Shown here piece by piece: positions 11,386 through 22,998 of a stretch of 64,000 bases of DNA (the stretch's first letter is position 1; every line of letters starts with the position of its first letter). Position numbers and translations under genes: made by a program. The notes under the pieces are model-generated. The model ran no database searches and was not told where the DNA came from. It saw nothing but the letters and a program-made list of their open reading frames with translations. The stretch lies in the NCBI GenBank assembly GCA_029891345.1, contig CM056993.1, forward strand, positions 230,917,265-230,981,264, read 5' to 3'. Origin of the DNA: Dryococelus australis. Taxonomy: Eukaryota; Arthropoda; Insecta; Phasmatodea; Phasmatidae.

Positions 11386-14300
11386 ATACTTGTATAGTGA
11401 TATGTATATATATATATATATAGCATATAATATAATAATGGTTGTGGTATATTTCGTGCAATATGAAGTGCATTTAATATTATAAAATAGTTTAGTTTAT
11501 CTTACATTACATCACACTGAAAATGTGGCGAATGGACAATTTTTATCTAAATATGAAATAACTGACGAACTTAAGTCAAATGTATTGTAAATATAAAAAA
11601 AAATAAAGTTTTAGCTTTAACATCTCATACCTTAACGTATCAATTTACAAAACTATGAAACTATGAATAAATAAATTACAAAATATTATTTTCAAATATT
11701 AATATACCATTTTATCTCTATGGCTGAGTTTTTACAGATTGTTTTGTAGAAACAAATTAAAAATATTTTTTGATAAAAAAAATTAAATGAAATTTGTTGA
11801 AATGGTTTTACCAGTTGAACAGCTACATAGGCAAACATAAAGGATACACTTTTATTAAATTATACTTACAACATTCACTTAAGTTTTTCAGTAGTAATTC
11901 ATATAAAACAATGAATTCATTGACTATAGTGTTAAAATATATGAAATGAAGTTTTTGTAAATTTATATTTTTGAAGTGATACATGATTTTTTATGTTTTT
12001 ATTTGGTGGAATAACATTAGAAATGTACATTACATTTAATTGTTTAAGTTTAGTAAAATTTTTATTTATTAGGTCGTTAAACACATTTTACATTATTTTG
12101 TTTTATTTGGTTGTAGAATTTAAATAATTTTAAAATTTAGCAACATTTCTAAGTGTATTTAATGTAATTTCTTAAAAAATTACTATTGTATTTTACTACA
12201 TTTGAAATATTCAAGAGGGAATGTACCTCATCGTCTCCTCTAGTACATTTATGGTAAACATTTTTCCTTGTTATTCCTTCTAAGTGTCTAGTTGACGGCC
12301 CTTATCGACAGTTAATTCCGGCCCTTGTTGCTTGCAGAATATCACGGGCACACGGTGTGTCATTACTGATAACAGACTATAACAATAGGTATACTGATAA
12401 CAGAATGTAACAAGCTACCGAAAGTACCAAGGTTATTAAGATCTCAAGTTAATAGTAGCGAGACGAACCACGGATACGAAGTTAACGTTTTTGTGTCATA
12501 GTACAGTTCGCTCTTGCGATACAAGTAATTAATAAATCTGTCTCATTAGTCTTACAGGCTAATAACCCTTTCTAGTTATTTGACTTTCTGAGGCTCCGCT
12601 AAATGTTCTGAGTTCTTTTGTGCATTTTAAATCCTCGGATAACTTCCAGGGGTTCTCCCTTATGCCCAGCCCACCTGTGTGTCCAGTGCTTACAGATATT
12701 GTGAACCACGACGTTTACAAACCAAACGAATTTTCCACCATGCGGCGTGCTCTTGACAACCTGTAATTAAACACTGGTTCCGAACACCCTCTCGGTATCT
12801 CTACTCAGTGTAAGTCACTGTATATGTTGTTAGCGGGAAAAGGTCATCTGCTACGAGCTCTTCATAGAAGCGCATTCGTTTAAAATAAACCCAGTTTCTT
12901 ATAACTGAGCGCATTGTTAAATGGTCGATTCCTGACAAATTTTCGATAGTTATATATCTTCCTTGAATACTGACGTGCCTCTTATATATTCGCACCAGCA
13001 GCTGCCTGGTTGTAAAAAGAAACTTCTAAAGTTTGTATCTAGAGTATTGTAAATTTGGCAAGCAACTTTTATTTGAGTCCAGACACGTGTAATTTATACA
13101 GGTAAGTAATCTTAACAAGCCTATATATAAATAAAATACGTTTTTGCACGAGCAAAAGCAAATCATTCAAGACACAATATTTGATTAAATGTTAGCTAAA
13201 ATTGTAGTACAATAATTATTCAAGAAGTATTTTGTTCAATGAAATTAATATTATATGAACAGAAATTTCATTTCAGCGCCGTTTTTTTTCCTTCGAAGAT
13301 AATGCGAGGACTCTAATTATGAAAGCATCACAATGAAAGTGATAAACACGTAGATACAGTAAATAAGACTCCCTTCCTGCGCTCTTGACGTTTCCGAAAA
13401 ATCAGACAGTAGGATGTGGGTTAAAAATGAATTCATCTTAAATATTTTTTCCCATATTTGGTGGGAAATAATAGAGTAATTGCAAATACAAGAAAAACCA
13501 CAATGCTTTTGGCCACTTACTTCTAAAACGGCGGATAATTGAAGATACTACCTAGCATTTAGATATAACAGCAAAAACCTTCAACATACAGGGTTCAACA
13601 ATTCCAGATACATTATAAAATAAACTAAAATATATATACTGAAATTATAAAAAAGCGATACTACTTGATTACTTTCTGGATGACTATCCATAGGTATGCT
13701 TATATTACATGTATGCCAAGAGTGGTGGAACTCTATTGATATATGCCTGAGGTAAGATATTATTCCTTCTTTTCCAGTGTAGCGGACTAAAGAGGTTATA
13801 AAAAAGTAGACCTATATGTAGTGCACAGATTAAGAACTGCATTATACCAAGTAACGTGCAAATCTACTTAGAGTACACTGGGAAAAGAGTACGCACTTAG
13901 TGTTTAAACACTAACGTCTGCCGGTCAATTTATACAAGAAAATATTAGGCCTACCTGTAATTTAAAAGTGTTCATACTTTGTGATTTTAATTAACTAACA
14001 TAATCCTCAGTATTTTATGTGCAATAATGTTTATGTCAACACATTGTAAAACCGCACATTTTCCCTCTAGTAGGGCAACATTTTGCATGATTTAGGGCAA
14101 AATCGTGTGTAACCAGGAACAATAAGAAAAATTTAAATGCCTAATGGAGTTGCGATGGTTTTACAAATTATTTGAGCACAAAGGCATGGTACAGTTGCAC
14201 TGAAAACACAGAGAACCAAATGAGATGGAAAGTATTTTCCTAACAATAGCTTGGCAAAATAACTTGATGTCTTTAAAACGTCATCACACGGGACAGCAAC

Positions 14301-14690
14301 TCTCCGTTGGTGAGCAGAGCACACTTCGTGCCACCACATTTCGCCATCATTACACTTTACATGATCTTCGCATGGATGAGCTGTATTTCTCCTCACATCC
14401 TGGACACAGTAGTGCGTGTTCTGCTTCACTCGCTTTCTTTATTATACATAATTTTGAGCAACTTCCCATTTTTACAATGCCAAATCACAGGAAAATGCAC
14501 AAATCTTAACTATTCATAAATAAACTCGACCGGATCATGTAATGTAAACTAGTATTCAAAAAGTCATGATCAGAACATGTGACCATTAAAAACTATAATA
14601 CACCAGTAAGAGAAATAATTAAACATTGTTAGCAATTTGAGATACATTCTAAAGATTTTTTTTAAATTTTATTCATCACTCAACTTATTA
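11386..14690. other. AT-rich stretch, no gene recognised
   Basis: Apart from a short TA run (11405-11422) this is unstructured AT-rich sequence. The frames at 12801-12995 and 14133-14519 have no family motif and overlap on both strands, so they were not called. Confidence 0.5.
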
Positions 14691-14695
14691 TTCAT

Positions 14696-14857
14696 TTAAA
14701 CGCCTAATGATTTTAACTTTCTTTTGTCTAAACGTAGAGCTGTCTCTGATATGCCAAAATCAGCGGCGAATATGCCTTTTGAAATCCATTTCGCAAGTTT
14801 CTTATCACCAATATCTCCGGTGTACACAGTTTTCGATTCTTGTTCCTCTGATGATTC
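14696..14857 (-). CDS. Possible terminal coding exon of an unknown gene
   Basis: On the minus strand a plausible 3' splice site (tattgttacag) is followed by 53 codons and a TAA whose complement lies at 14696-14698. The peptide begins ESSEEQESK, continues with a basic/hydrophobic segment (GDKKLAKWISKGIFAADFG) and ends DKRKLKSLGV. I recognise no domain. It looks coding because of the acidic/serine start and the amphipathic middle, not because of a family match. Splice phase 0 agrees with the donor at 20250, which could be the preceding exon of the same gene with a 5.4-kb intron. It could also be a chance frame in old repeat DNA. Confidence 0.3.
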   Translation of the reverse strand, partial: ESSEEQESKTVYTGDIGDKKLAKWISKGIFAADFGISETALRLDKRKLKSLGV

Positions 14858-15900
14858 CTGTAACAATACCCGCCAATTAGTATATAAGAAGTTGTAGCGA
14901 ATATGTAGTAATGCTAATAATAGGCGGAATTTTTTTTCTATATAATCATAAAATGAGCGTGTTGATTATTCCCTTAGTAATTTAAACAATTATAGTTAAA
15001 GTCACACACTTAGGGCTGAAATTCGCACTCTACTTCCACAAGAGCACATTTGCATAACACTACTCATCTTCACTTCACAAGAAGTGCTGATAGCCAAGGG
15101 GAACAATATGAACTTCCAGTTGTATCACAACCAACTCCAATAAACCATTGAATCAGAAAACATAGTGGATTATATTTTTACAGTTGCCTACTTCTTGTTT
15201 GAATATGTTGTTTGCGATATATCAGAATATTACATCAAGAGGATGAAAAATAATATAAAAATTACCCCATGGTTTCTTGTAGTTCATACAAGCCAGCGGT
15301 TTGTACATGTAATGAAACTCCGCCATGACACATTGCTGTAGACCAACGTAGGTTTGCCAACCTAATATTCATGGGAACAATGCACCTTAAACTATTACTT
15401 ACCACGCACTTTCGCCCCACTCTAATATAATGATCTCTGAGATAAAGTATTTAACACACTACCCACACCGTTCATTATGATCCTCAATGTTATTCGAACA
15501 TGTTACATATTTTTTCTCATATATTCATTCTAACCACCCTCGAATCATACACTCTAAAGGCGGACACTAATAACGAGAATCACAAATATTTATTATAAGA
15601 ATAATCAGTTGTATAAAACGTGTACTGCATAGGGACATAAATCACAGATAGTCGGGAAAAATACACGTCACAACGCCTCGACACATGTTAATCCTCTCTA
15701 GGTCACACTGATAAAGTAGGTAACTATAATTATATAAATACACACAAACTCTCTTTTCATATATTGAAACTGTGATACATTTGATAAACATTTGAATGTT
15801 AAAATTTTTTCATGGTCTGGTCTAACACATAAGTTCATATTACATCATCGTACAGTAATGTAAGTGACAAAAGGCGTAGATAAATGCTAAGAGCAAAATT
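14858..15900. other. No gene recognised
   Basis: AT-rich sequence, with no repeat or frame that I can support. It would be intronic if the two minus-strand exons proposed here belong together. Confidence 0.4.
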
Positions 15901-17480
15901 TGCTACGAAAACTGGCAGCCGCCATCTGTAAACAGTGTGTTCTTATACGCTTCCCCCGCCCCATCATTCCGGCGCCGCTCCATACTGAAGGGAATTTTCT
16001 GTAGTCAAACTTAATACAAATACTTAAGTGCGAGAAATACACTCGCGAGCTCCGTATCGACAAAAACATAACTATTTGTTTTTGAATATTTTTTTTATAT
16101 TATTACTTTTATGATTTTTACAAGAAACAAGTTATGCAATAATGTTTCAAAAGCCTTCGATAGCAAAGGAGCACGTATTTTTCTGCTCATAGAAGTCCCG
16201 GGTGGTATATATACCGAATTTCTCTAACAAGTATTTCCCTATAGCCAATGCTAACTGCTTTCAAACCAGGCGACAGCCGTAAAGAGCCGCGACTTATATT
16301 AGCTGCAGGCGGCGGAACACGGCCACAGATGTGTGTGGGACGGGAAACTCGCGCCACATCGCAGCGCTGCGGGCTGCGACCTCGGTCTCACGGCACATTA
16401 TCACGGCACGGCTCAAGAGTCTGGCAGTCTTGCCCCATCGTCGCGCTCTCACACTGTACTTTACGAGGATCGTTTGATCCCGACCTGATTAACCCGGGCG
16501 CTCCCGCTTTTGATGGCGCAAGATCCAGCTCCACGAGACATCCGGCCGCTGCCCCCGCCCTGGCTTACGTATAATGGCCACAACCCCCCACCCCTTCTTC
16601 CCAAACCTTGCCTGCCTCTTTATGGCAGGTTTCCATCCCCGGGTCGCCGGCCGCCAGATATAAACTTCGGCAATCTTATTTTCGGGAAGCTCGTTGCCGC
16701 CCCCCCGACGATGAGATTTTTATGTGCTTGCCCGGCGCGGGGCTTAGCAGCGACGCAGATTGAAGCGACAATGACATTAGAATACGCTCTGAGCACACCG
16801 CAGCACAGGTCGCTTTGCTTCCGTGGAAGAAGCGAGCAAGTCGCGCGTCCAGCAGCTGCTGCGCTGAATACGAAGTGGGAATGTTGATCAGCTCCCTCCC
16901 TCCAACCTAGCGCTCGAACTGCATGGAATACACGTTTCCCAACGAAACTATTAAACATACGTCCAATGTGCTGGTCTACGGAAAGAATATGCACTTCAGG
17001 ATAAGCTGTTGAGTACTTTCACATCGTCACGTACATTATAAACACCTTTTCAGAGTACTCCAAAATTGTTAAAAACTGGTTTATTCAAAGCGCTGTATCT
17101 CAGAATATACGGCGCCAGATCCGTACAAAACTACTCAAGGCTTTGCATTGAACCTATCTATAGACTTTCCACCAATAAAATTATAGGGTCACAGCTGGAA
17201 GTCCCATTAGTACACACAGTGCGACGAGAACACTGCACGTCAGTTCAGAGCATTGAACTTAGCGGCGTTGGCGTACATGATTTGCGAGGAAGTGTCGCCC
17301 TTATCGCTCCACCACCTATCGGGCTCAACAGCGGAAAATAGCCCCAGGTAGGCGGGAGCCTTAACGGTATATAGAGCCGATTTTTTTTTCGCGTCCCAGG
17401 CAAAGCGATTATGGAGGTAATAACACGCACGCCCAGCGTATCCTCGCTCCTATGTGCAAGCCGCTGAACCTGCATGCAGT
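15900..17480. other. GC- and CpG-rich island
   Basis: Composition changes sharply from AT-rich flanks to GC-rich, CpG-dense sequence, strongest at about 16250-16900. Long frames exist on both strands (for example 16248-16574, 16510-16887, and minus 16620-16994), but they are the usual by-product of GC richness and show no domain. A TATA-like gatataaac occurs near 16658. The island could be a promoter region or part of a GC-rich mobile element. Nothing in the sequence decides between these. Confidence 0.4.
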
Positions 17481-17689
17481 GCTTTCGTCGTTATATTTTG
17501 CTGTGAAAATTAGATCTGTTACAGTGGGAACTCATTGCACGCGATGAAAGGCCACAAATTAAACTACGACTCTGTAGTTTTACTTTTCTCCTGTCTCTTA
17601 AGGAAATTGCGCAGGTAAGTTCGAAAAAAAGCGATTTGTTACTACTTTGACGTTAGTAGATAGTTTTGGTAGACTCCAGGACAATGGCG

Positions 17690-17965
17690 GGGGGCTATGG
17701 ATCTGTGGATCCGCCGCCATCTTGGATGATGTCAAAGCCTCCATCTTGTATTCCGCCATATTGGTAGCCAGTATGCCACCTTATTGGTGGCCAGTATGCT
17801 GACATTTTGTTTCAAAGCACTATCTTGTTTCTGTCCACTATCTAGTTTCCAGTCACCAACTTGTTTCTGGCCACCATCTTGTTTCCAGCTGCTTTCTTGG
17901 TAGGCGTCACAGCCGCTGTCCGCCATCTTGGCAGGAATCACAGCCACCACATGTAATCTTGGTAG
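17690..17965 (+). repeat. Short-period repeats with a CCATCTTGG motif
   Basis: Variants of gccatcttgg, ccaccatcttg, ccatattggtagcc and ccaccttattggtggcc recur every 20-30 bases. The motif is the reverse complement of the ctaccaagatgg units at 61365-61490, so the two arrays are related in opposite orientation. The GCCAT core resembles YY1/PHO binding sites, but that reading is inference. Confidence 0.6.
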
Positions 17966-20249
17966 GCATCAGAACCATCCTGTTACTCCCCTTCGTTCGA
18001 CTCCACTATTTTGTTGTCACTTATCTTTCGTTAACATCAGCCATTTCTAGGGGACGCGCCAGTTGTTTGACCGCCATGTTGGTTCTAGAAGGAGAGGAAA
18101 GAAAAATACTGCAGAACTCCTTCCCGCATAGATACCTGCAATCGGTGCTCTGGGCAGTATCGCTGGAGCCATAACGAATATCGTTAGCGCGGTGGAATGA
18201 GCCTCTAACGAACGTAAGCAATTGGAGGAAAATGCCACCACAGCCATAAACTAGAAGCTATCGCATTGGGTAAAAAAATGGCCAAGGACTTTACATAAGT
18301 TGGCCCTACCGAGGAGGAGGAGGATGTGCGAGAAAGGAAGGGTGTCGCAGCAGGAGGAGGAGCTGATGAAATCTCTGCCGAAATGACCTCTCACGAACAT
18401 GGATTTGGAAATGTTTGCACATAAATTTAAGATACCTCATTTTAATGGGGCTTTTATGAGATATTCTTTGGCTCCTAATTCAAAAGACACGAATGTGCCA
18501 TAATTAATCTGGACACAACAATCTGGCTCAACATACACTGAGTAATATATGTCAAACGTGGCAAACGTATGGTATACTATGGCAGTTTTGGGAATTCGCA
18601 TCCTCCACCCGAACTGCAAATATATCTGAAAAATTGTAAACTGACTTACGACTACGAGATGGAGCTGATACCAAAGGCATAGAACTGCAGACACTGTGTA
18701 TTTTTTTTCTGGTGCGGTGGAATAAAAATAAATCTTAGGCGAATAATTGTTTGTTAAACTTTCACATAAAAGGTTCTCGCACCTATATTTTCCAGTCAGT
18801 ATGTCGATGTCCGTCATTCATATTGGTAATACATCCGAGCTGAGGGCAACCTTTCACCCGCTTTTGGAAATGGAAGGTGAGTGGGTCGTCGGATTTATGG
18901 ATTTTCAGAATTACAACTCCATATCCAACATAGAATAAAATGTGAATTTCTCATTCTATTACATAGTGGCAGGAGACATAAAGGAAATAAACAATTCTAC
19001 CAGCACATACGAATTGAAGGACATCGCAAAATCTATCAAGAAATCCGTGCCATCGACCGTAACTTTCTAACTACAAGGTAACACAAACACGCTGAATACA
19101 GAAACATTATGCAGTGTCGATATATACTTTACCGAACCATATATCATCGGGCCAATGCTGGAGTTTCAGACACGAATCTATGAAGCTGGTAAAATGTACG
19201 AATCCTCGACACTGGTAAACATATTTCTGGTAAACATGATATGCATAAACTGTAATTTCCGAGCAGCTGCTAGATCAATGGTAACACGAGCAATACGCCT
19301 CACAAGTTCGCGCCACCCTCCCGCTTCCCATGTTATAAACTTTTCGAAGTTCCGAAAAGAATCATCTACATTACCGTAATCGCGAAGAGTGCACACGAAG
19401 TGAGTGTGTCAATCGTCAGTCAGTACGATAAGCAAATAGACTTCAGAAATGAAGAAACCAATATGTGCTTGCACTTGAAACAATGGGATTGAGTTTCGAT
19501 AGTCATGCTGTAGATAAAGTCTAGCGCAGCACCAAACCCAGGAACAGTAGGGCAAGAGACAATGGTGTGCTAACATGCGTCAACGAGAAATTTCTACATA
19601 TCCTAGGGTTGAAAGTGAACAGGAATAGAAGAAGACAATGTATTTAATGTGACCCGACTGCTAAAGACAATTATTGCAGTATTTCATTTTAGATATCATG
19701 GGAAAATCAGTTATGGCGCTTGAGTATCCAGTCTAATTTCAGATAGTTCATTTTCTCTTCATTCAGGTAACTCATACAAATTATCCTCCTGTTATTGTTT
19801 GCCTGTTCATGCATGACCACAAGTAGCTTAGAATATCATACTTGGAACAATGCTAATGAGAGCTTTCTGGGATTTTTCCATTTCCTTGCTATATTGGGCA
19901 GATAACATGGTACAGCCGGTTTTTGATTGAAAGCTAAGAAACTTTCTTCAGGGCCTTTGTGAGATTCACTATTTTCGTAGTACGGAAATTTGTCGGAAAC
20001 GTTTTTCAAATTGGGAAGTCCAGAAAAAAAAAGATTGTGTCAACTTTTGGTATTGTAATACCTTTTAACTTAAATTCTTTAGCACGTAGAGAAACGAAAC
20101 ATTTTATATTTCCTGAGGTATCATTCCAATGAAGCTAGGGCCATTTATTGTACCATTGGGATTTAAAATTATGCATTTAAACATTTATGATTTTTTATGC
20201 AATATATATTAAAAGGTTAGGATAAAGTTTTAGTACAGTTATCACTTAC
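17966..20249. other. No gene recognised
   Basis: A minus-strand 126-codon frame at 18437-18817 is the longest open stretch but has no recognisable domain. The rest is low-complexity AT-rich sequence with short polypurine runs (about 18310-18365). Confidence 0.4.
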
Positions 20250-20446
20250 AGTTGGTGAACTTGAAGTTCCAAGAATGTCTGCGCTGGCTGAGTGTGATTT
20301 AGAATCCCTTAGAAGAACAGCATCCCTATCTTCACTGCACAAATATGTAGATTCACACTCACGAATATTCACATGATCATTTTTCAAATTGTTACTGCTA
20401 GTGCTGGCTGGCTCCGGTTTACATCCAGTTATAACTGCACCCGTAT
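20250..20446 (-). CDS. Possible internal coding exon of an unknown gene
   Basis: A minus-strand frame is open from just after a TAA near 20447 to a strong 5' splice site, ACT|GTAAGT (complement at 20244-20252). The peptide is Ser/Asp-rich with VNIRECE and ends ILGTSSSPT in phase 0, compatible with the exon at 14696-14857. A candidate acceptor (gggtgcag) lies near 20430. The upstream frame (20448-20861) contains a diverged duplicate of the same segment (VNISECKYLYS), so about 90 bases were duplicated in tandem. The upstream frame also holds CRLCNRP and CTECC cysteine pairs. No family was recognised, and it may be a decayed element. Confidence 0.25.
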
Positions 20447-20447
20447 C

Positions 20448-20620
20448 TTAACTGTACAAATATTTACATTCACTAATATTTACATCACTTCTCAATCTAT
20501 TACTACTATCCCCATCGTCACAACATTCAGTACACTTCGAGTTTTTTTTAATGAAACCATTTATCTGTTGTCTTTTTACTGTATGGTGTATTGGTCTATT
20601 ACAAAGTCTGCACGAATGAT
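20448..20620 (-). CDS. Cysteine-containing open segment, possible upstream exon or duplicate
   Basis: This is the 3' half of a 137-codon minus-strand frame. It contains CRLCNRP, KRQQINGFIKKN, KCTECCDDGD and VNISECKYLYS. The last part duplicates the adjacent 20250-20446 segment but ends in a stop. The two cysteine pairs about 25 residues apart could bind zinc. I do not recognise the family. The 5' half of the frame (to 20861) runs into an inverted repeat and is unlikely to be coding. Confidence 0.2.
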
Positions 20621-20835
20621 ACAAGCACACACAAGGGTTCGGAGTCGGAAGAAAATATATATCATAACAAACACTAAGAGAGACTGGCAGATTTCGCGGA
20701 CTCTCAGTATCGACTGCCAGTTCACGCACTCTCCCGGAGAACGTCAGCTCGTTACCGGGTTGCCAGCTGCCGCGAACAAGGAAGAAAACATAAGAAAGAT
20801 AAATGTACAGTCGGATACTCAGGCATTGTCGGACG

Positions 20836-21201
20836 CATAGACTACATATGAGGTAGACCACTTTTTTCGTCTTTTGTGCATGTACACAACAATGACCTAC
20901 CCCGAAGCAACACAGCTGTCAAATTCGCATGGTCATCAGTGACGAAAGTGTTTGTTTATATCTTAATTTTTAAAATTGATAAGCACTAATATGTGAACAA
21001 AATACTTTTACCAATTTTAATCCAACCAAACTGCATTACAAATTGTTTAGAATGAGTATACATACGTCTCAAAGTATTTGTTTACAAATAAGTATTCTAA
21101 CCCAAAATCCAAAGCATGTTGTTTTCGCGAGACTTGTCGGCAGGTGTGGCAGTTGATTGTGCGCAGCCAGCGAGATCGGTCTACCTCATCTGTAGTCTAT
21201 G
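20836..21201. mobile_element. Small inverted-repeat element (MITE-like)
   Basis: The 24-base segment at 20836-20859 (catagactac...gaggtagacc) is the reverse complement of 21178-21201 with one mismatch. The 366-bp unit has no coding potential, which fits a non-autonomous DNA transposon or a foldback. No clear target duplication was seen outside the repeats. Confidence 0.6.
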
Positions 21202-22659
21202 TTCGGGCGGTGCAGACTGACAGTGTACTGTTGCCAGTTACTACTGTTGCAGACTGTGGGTTTACAATATACGTGGAATAACTTCGAGCCTAGGTAGCCG
21301 GTACAGGTTGAAGGCAAGAGTATTGAGTTGCAATGGGAGGGGAATGGAAGGCGATCTGGCAGAGCGATAAAACATGTGAAGGCCGCAGAATTCTGTGTTG
21401 TAGTGCGTAGAAATTTTGTCTCTTGGGTAAGCTTCTGACAGAAGCCGTTTGTCCACGCCAATGTTGCGTATTAAACGTGTTTCTTTAAACCTCCGGCTTT
21501 AAAATGGCGTATGATTGGTTGGTTATTATCTATTTAAAAGCAGGTACACGTTAAAAATACGAAAAACAATCTGGTGTAGTACAGAGCACGTGATAGTAAA
21601 CAGTCAGTGTTTTCTTCTTAATTATTCTGGGCCTAATGTAGCATTTATTTTGGAAACACGACCCTTACGAGAATTATTAAGGGGTAATATGACACCCATG
21701 ACCCACTGGTTCCGTCGCCCATGTTAACTGTAGAATCAAATAAGTAGGCCAATAATAACAATAATAATATCTAAGCCTTTTACAACAAAGACCGTAACCA
21801 ACTATAAAAGCTTGGGAGTGTTGAAAAATAGCAATACATCGAAATGACGACATTATATTAACGATATATCGATATAAATCGTCAATATACTTCACCGATA
21901 TTTTGTCGAAATCAATATCTTTTCCATATATTTTAAGTAAGCATTTTAATAAAGTTCTTTTAAAAAAAGCTCTGTTTCGAATTCACATTTTGAGTAAAAA
22001 AAATTACAATATTTAGTTCGGCAACATGCAGTAAACACAGGCGCTGCGCATTTCTCCGACGCCTCGTGTTTTCAGTATGTAATATTCCAAGCAATTTTGC
22101 ATACGTCAAGACTTTAATACTTAAAGTATCGGATTCCGACGTACCGAAAGTTTTATTTTTTTCTCTCCAGATATCGTTTCGTAAAACGGCCCTTTTATAA
22201 ATTATATATATATACACATATAAATAACACCGATTTTTTTTTCGATATCAGCATTTCTAACAATCGTATCACATTGTGTAAAAGTAAGAGGTATAGCAAA
22301 AAGACACAACACAACATCCCCGACTTGACGGGAAATTTGTATCCTCTAACAAGATGCGAGGTTCGCCCGACAGAACTGCAATCCCGACAGCACGACAAAA
22401 GTAAATAGTATTTCTACTTTTCGCTGTGTCAAACTCGTCGGGGAACGGGAAGAGTAAAACCATGTTTCGAGTATTTCCCCACAGTTTAAAATAATAAAAT
22501 AACTTTGCTTCTAGGTTACCTTTCATTCATTTAATTATATTGTTTTCTTATATAATCAGATTTTTTCAGAGCCATGAATCATTGACTAAGTTTTATGTCG
22601 TAGGTATTGAATGTTATTTTGAGTGACTTGCCATTTAAGGATATTCCAACAGCCACGTA
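21202..22659. other. No gene recognised
   Basis: Mixed-composition DNA. Frames at 21186-21461 and 21960-22526 on the minus strand have no motif. A short TA run lies near 22204. Confidence 0.4.
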
Positions 22660-22998
22660 CAACACATGTATGACAGATACTCACATGACATGTCGTCATG
22701 CTCTGAAGTCGTGTTGAGTTGTGTGGTGCTCTTCATGCTGTAGCAAATCTAGGCTTAAGCCTGTCAGCCACGATACCATTTTCTGTACAAGCTGTGACGG
22801 AAGCTTGCACGAGTCTTGCTACCCGAGCCTGCATGCAAAAAGTTATGGAAGGTTCTTTGGAATACCCTCTCCAACGGCACTCGTTACCGCACACGTAAAG
22901 ACGAGTTTATATTTTATGAATATACTTGTGCAACTGTGCTTCTGGAACAACCTTCACTCACGAACTCGGCATTATGCATTTATGCACAAAGACTAATA
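22660..22998 (+). pseudogene. piggyBac-type transposase C-terminal cysteine-rich tail (tentative)
   Basis: The 22721-22996 frame begins with a cysteine-rich module: WCSSCCSKSRL, then FCTSCDGSLHESC and a following Tyr-Pro...His (YPSLH). The spacing C-x2-C ... C-x2-C ... H-x2-C ... H resembles the RING/PHD-like cysteine-rich domain that ends piggyBac transposases and helps bind DNA. In the same frame a stop separates it from upstream residues near 22680-22708. No catalytic DDD core is visible, so only the end of the gene survives. Another zinc-ribbon protein is possible. Confidence 0.45.

Noticed and set aside
14133-14519. Overlapping frames on both strands (94-98 codons)
   Set aside because: No family motif and no preference for either strand.
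16248-16994. Three frames of 108-125 codons
   Set aside because: They lie in a CpG-rich island where stop codons are rare, overlap on both strands and show no domain.
17700-17965. A CRISPR-like array of short repeats
   Set aside because: Units are irregular in length and sequence, there are no uniform spacers, and the context is eukaryotic.
18437-18817. 126-codon minus-strand frame
   Set aside because: It has no recognisable domain, no upstream or downstream support, and a length attainable by chance in 64 kb.
22195-22526. Minus-strand frames of 67 and 85 codons near the piggyBac-type tail
   Set aside because: They overlap each other in different phases, have no motif, and lie antisense to the supported fragment.
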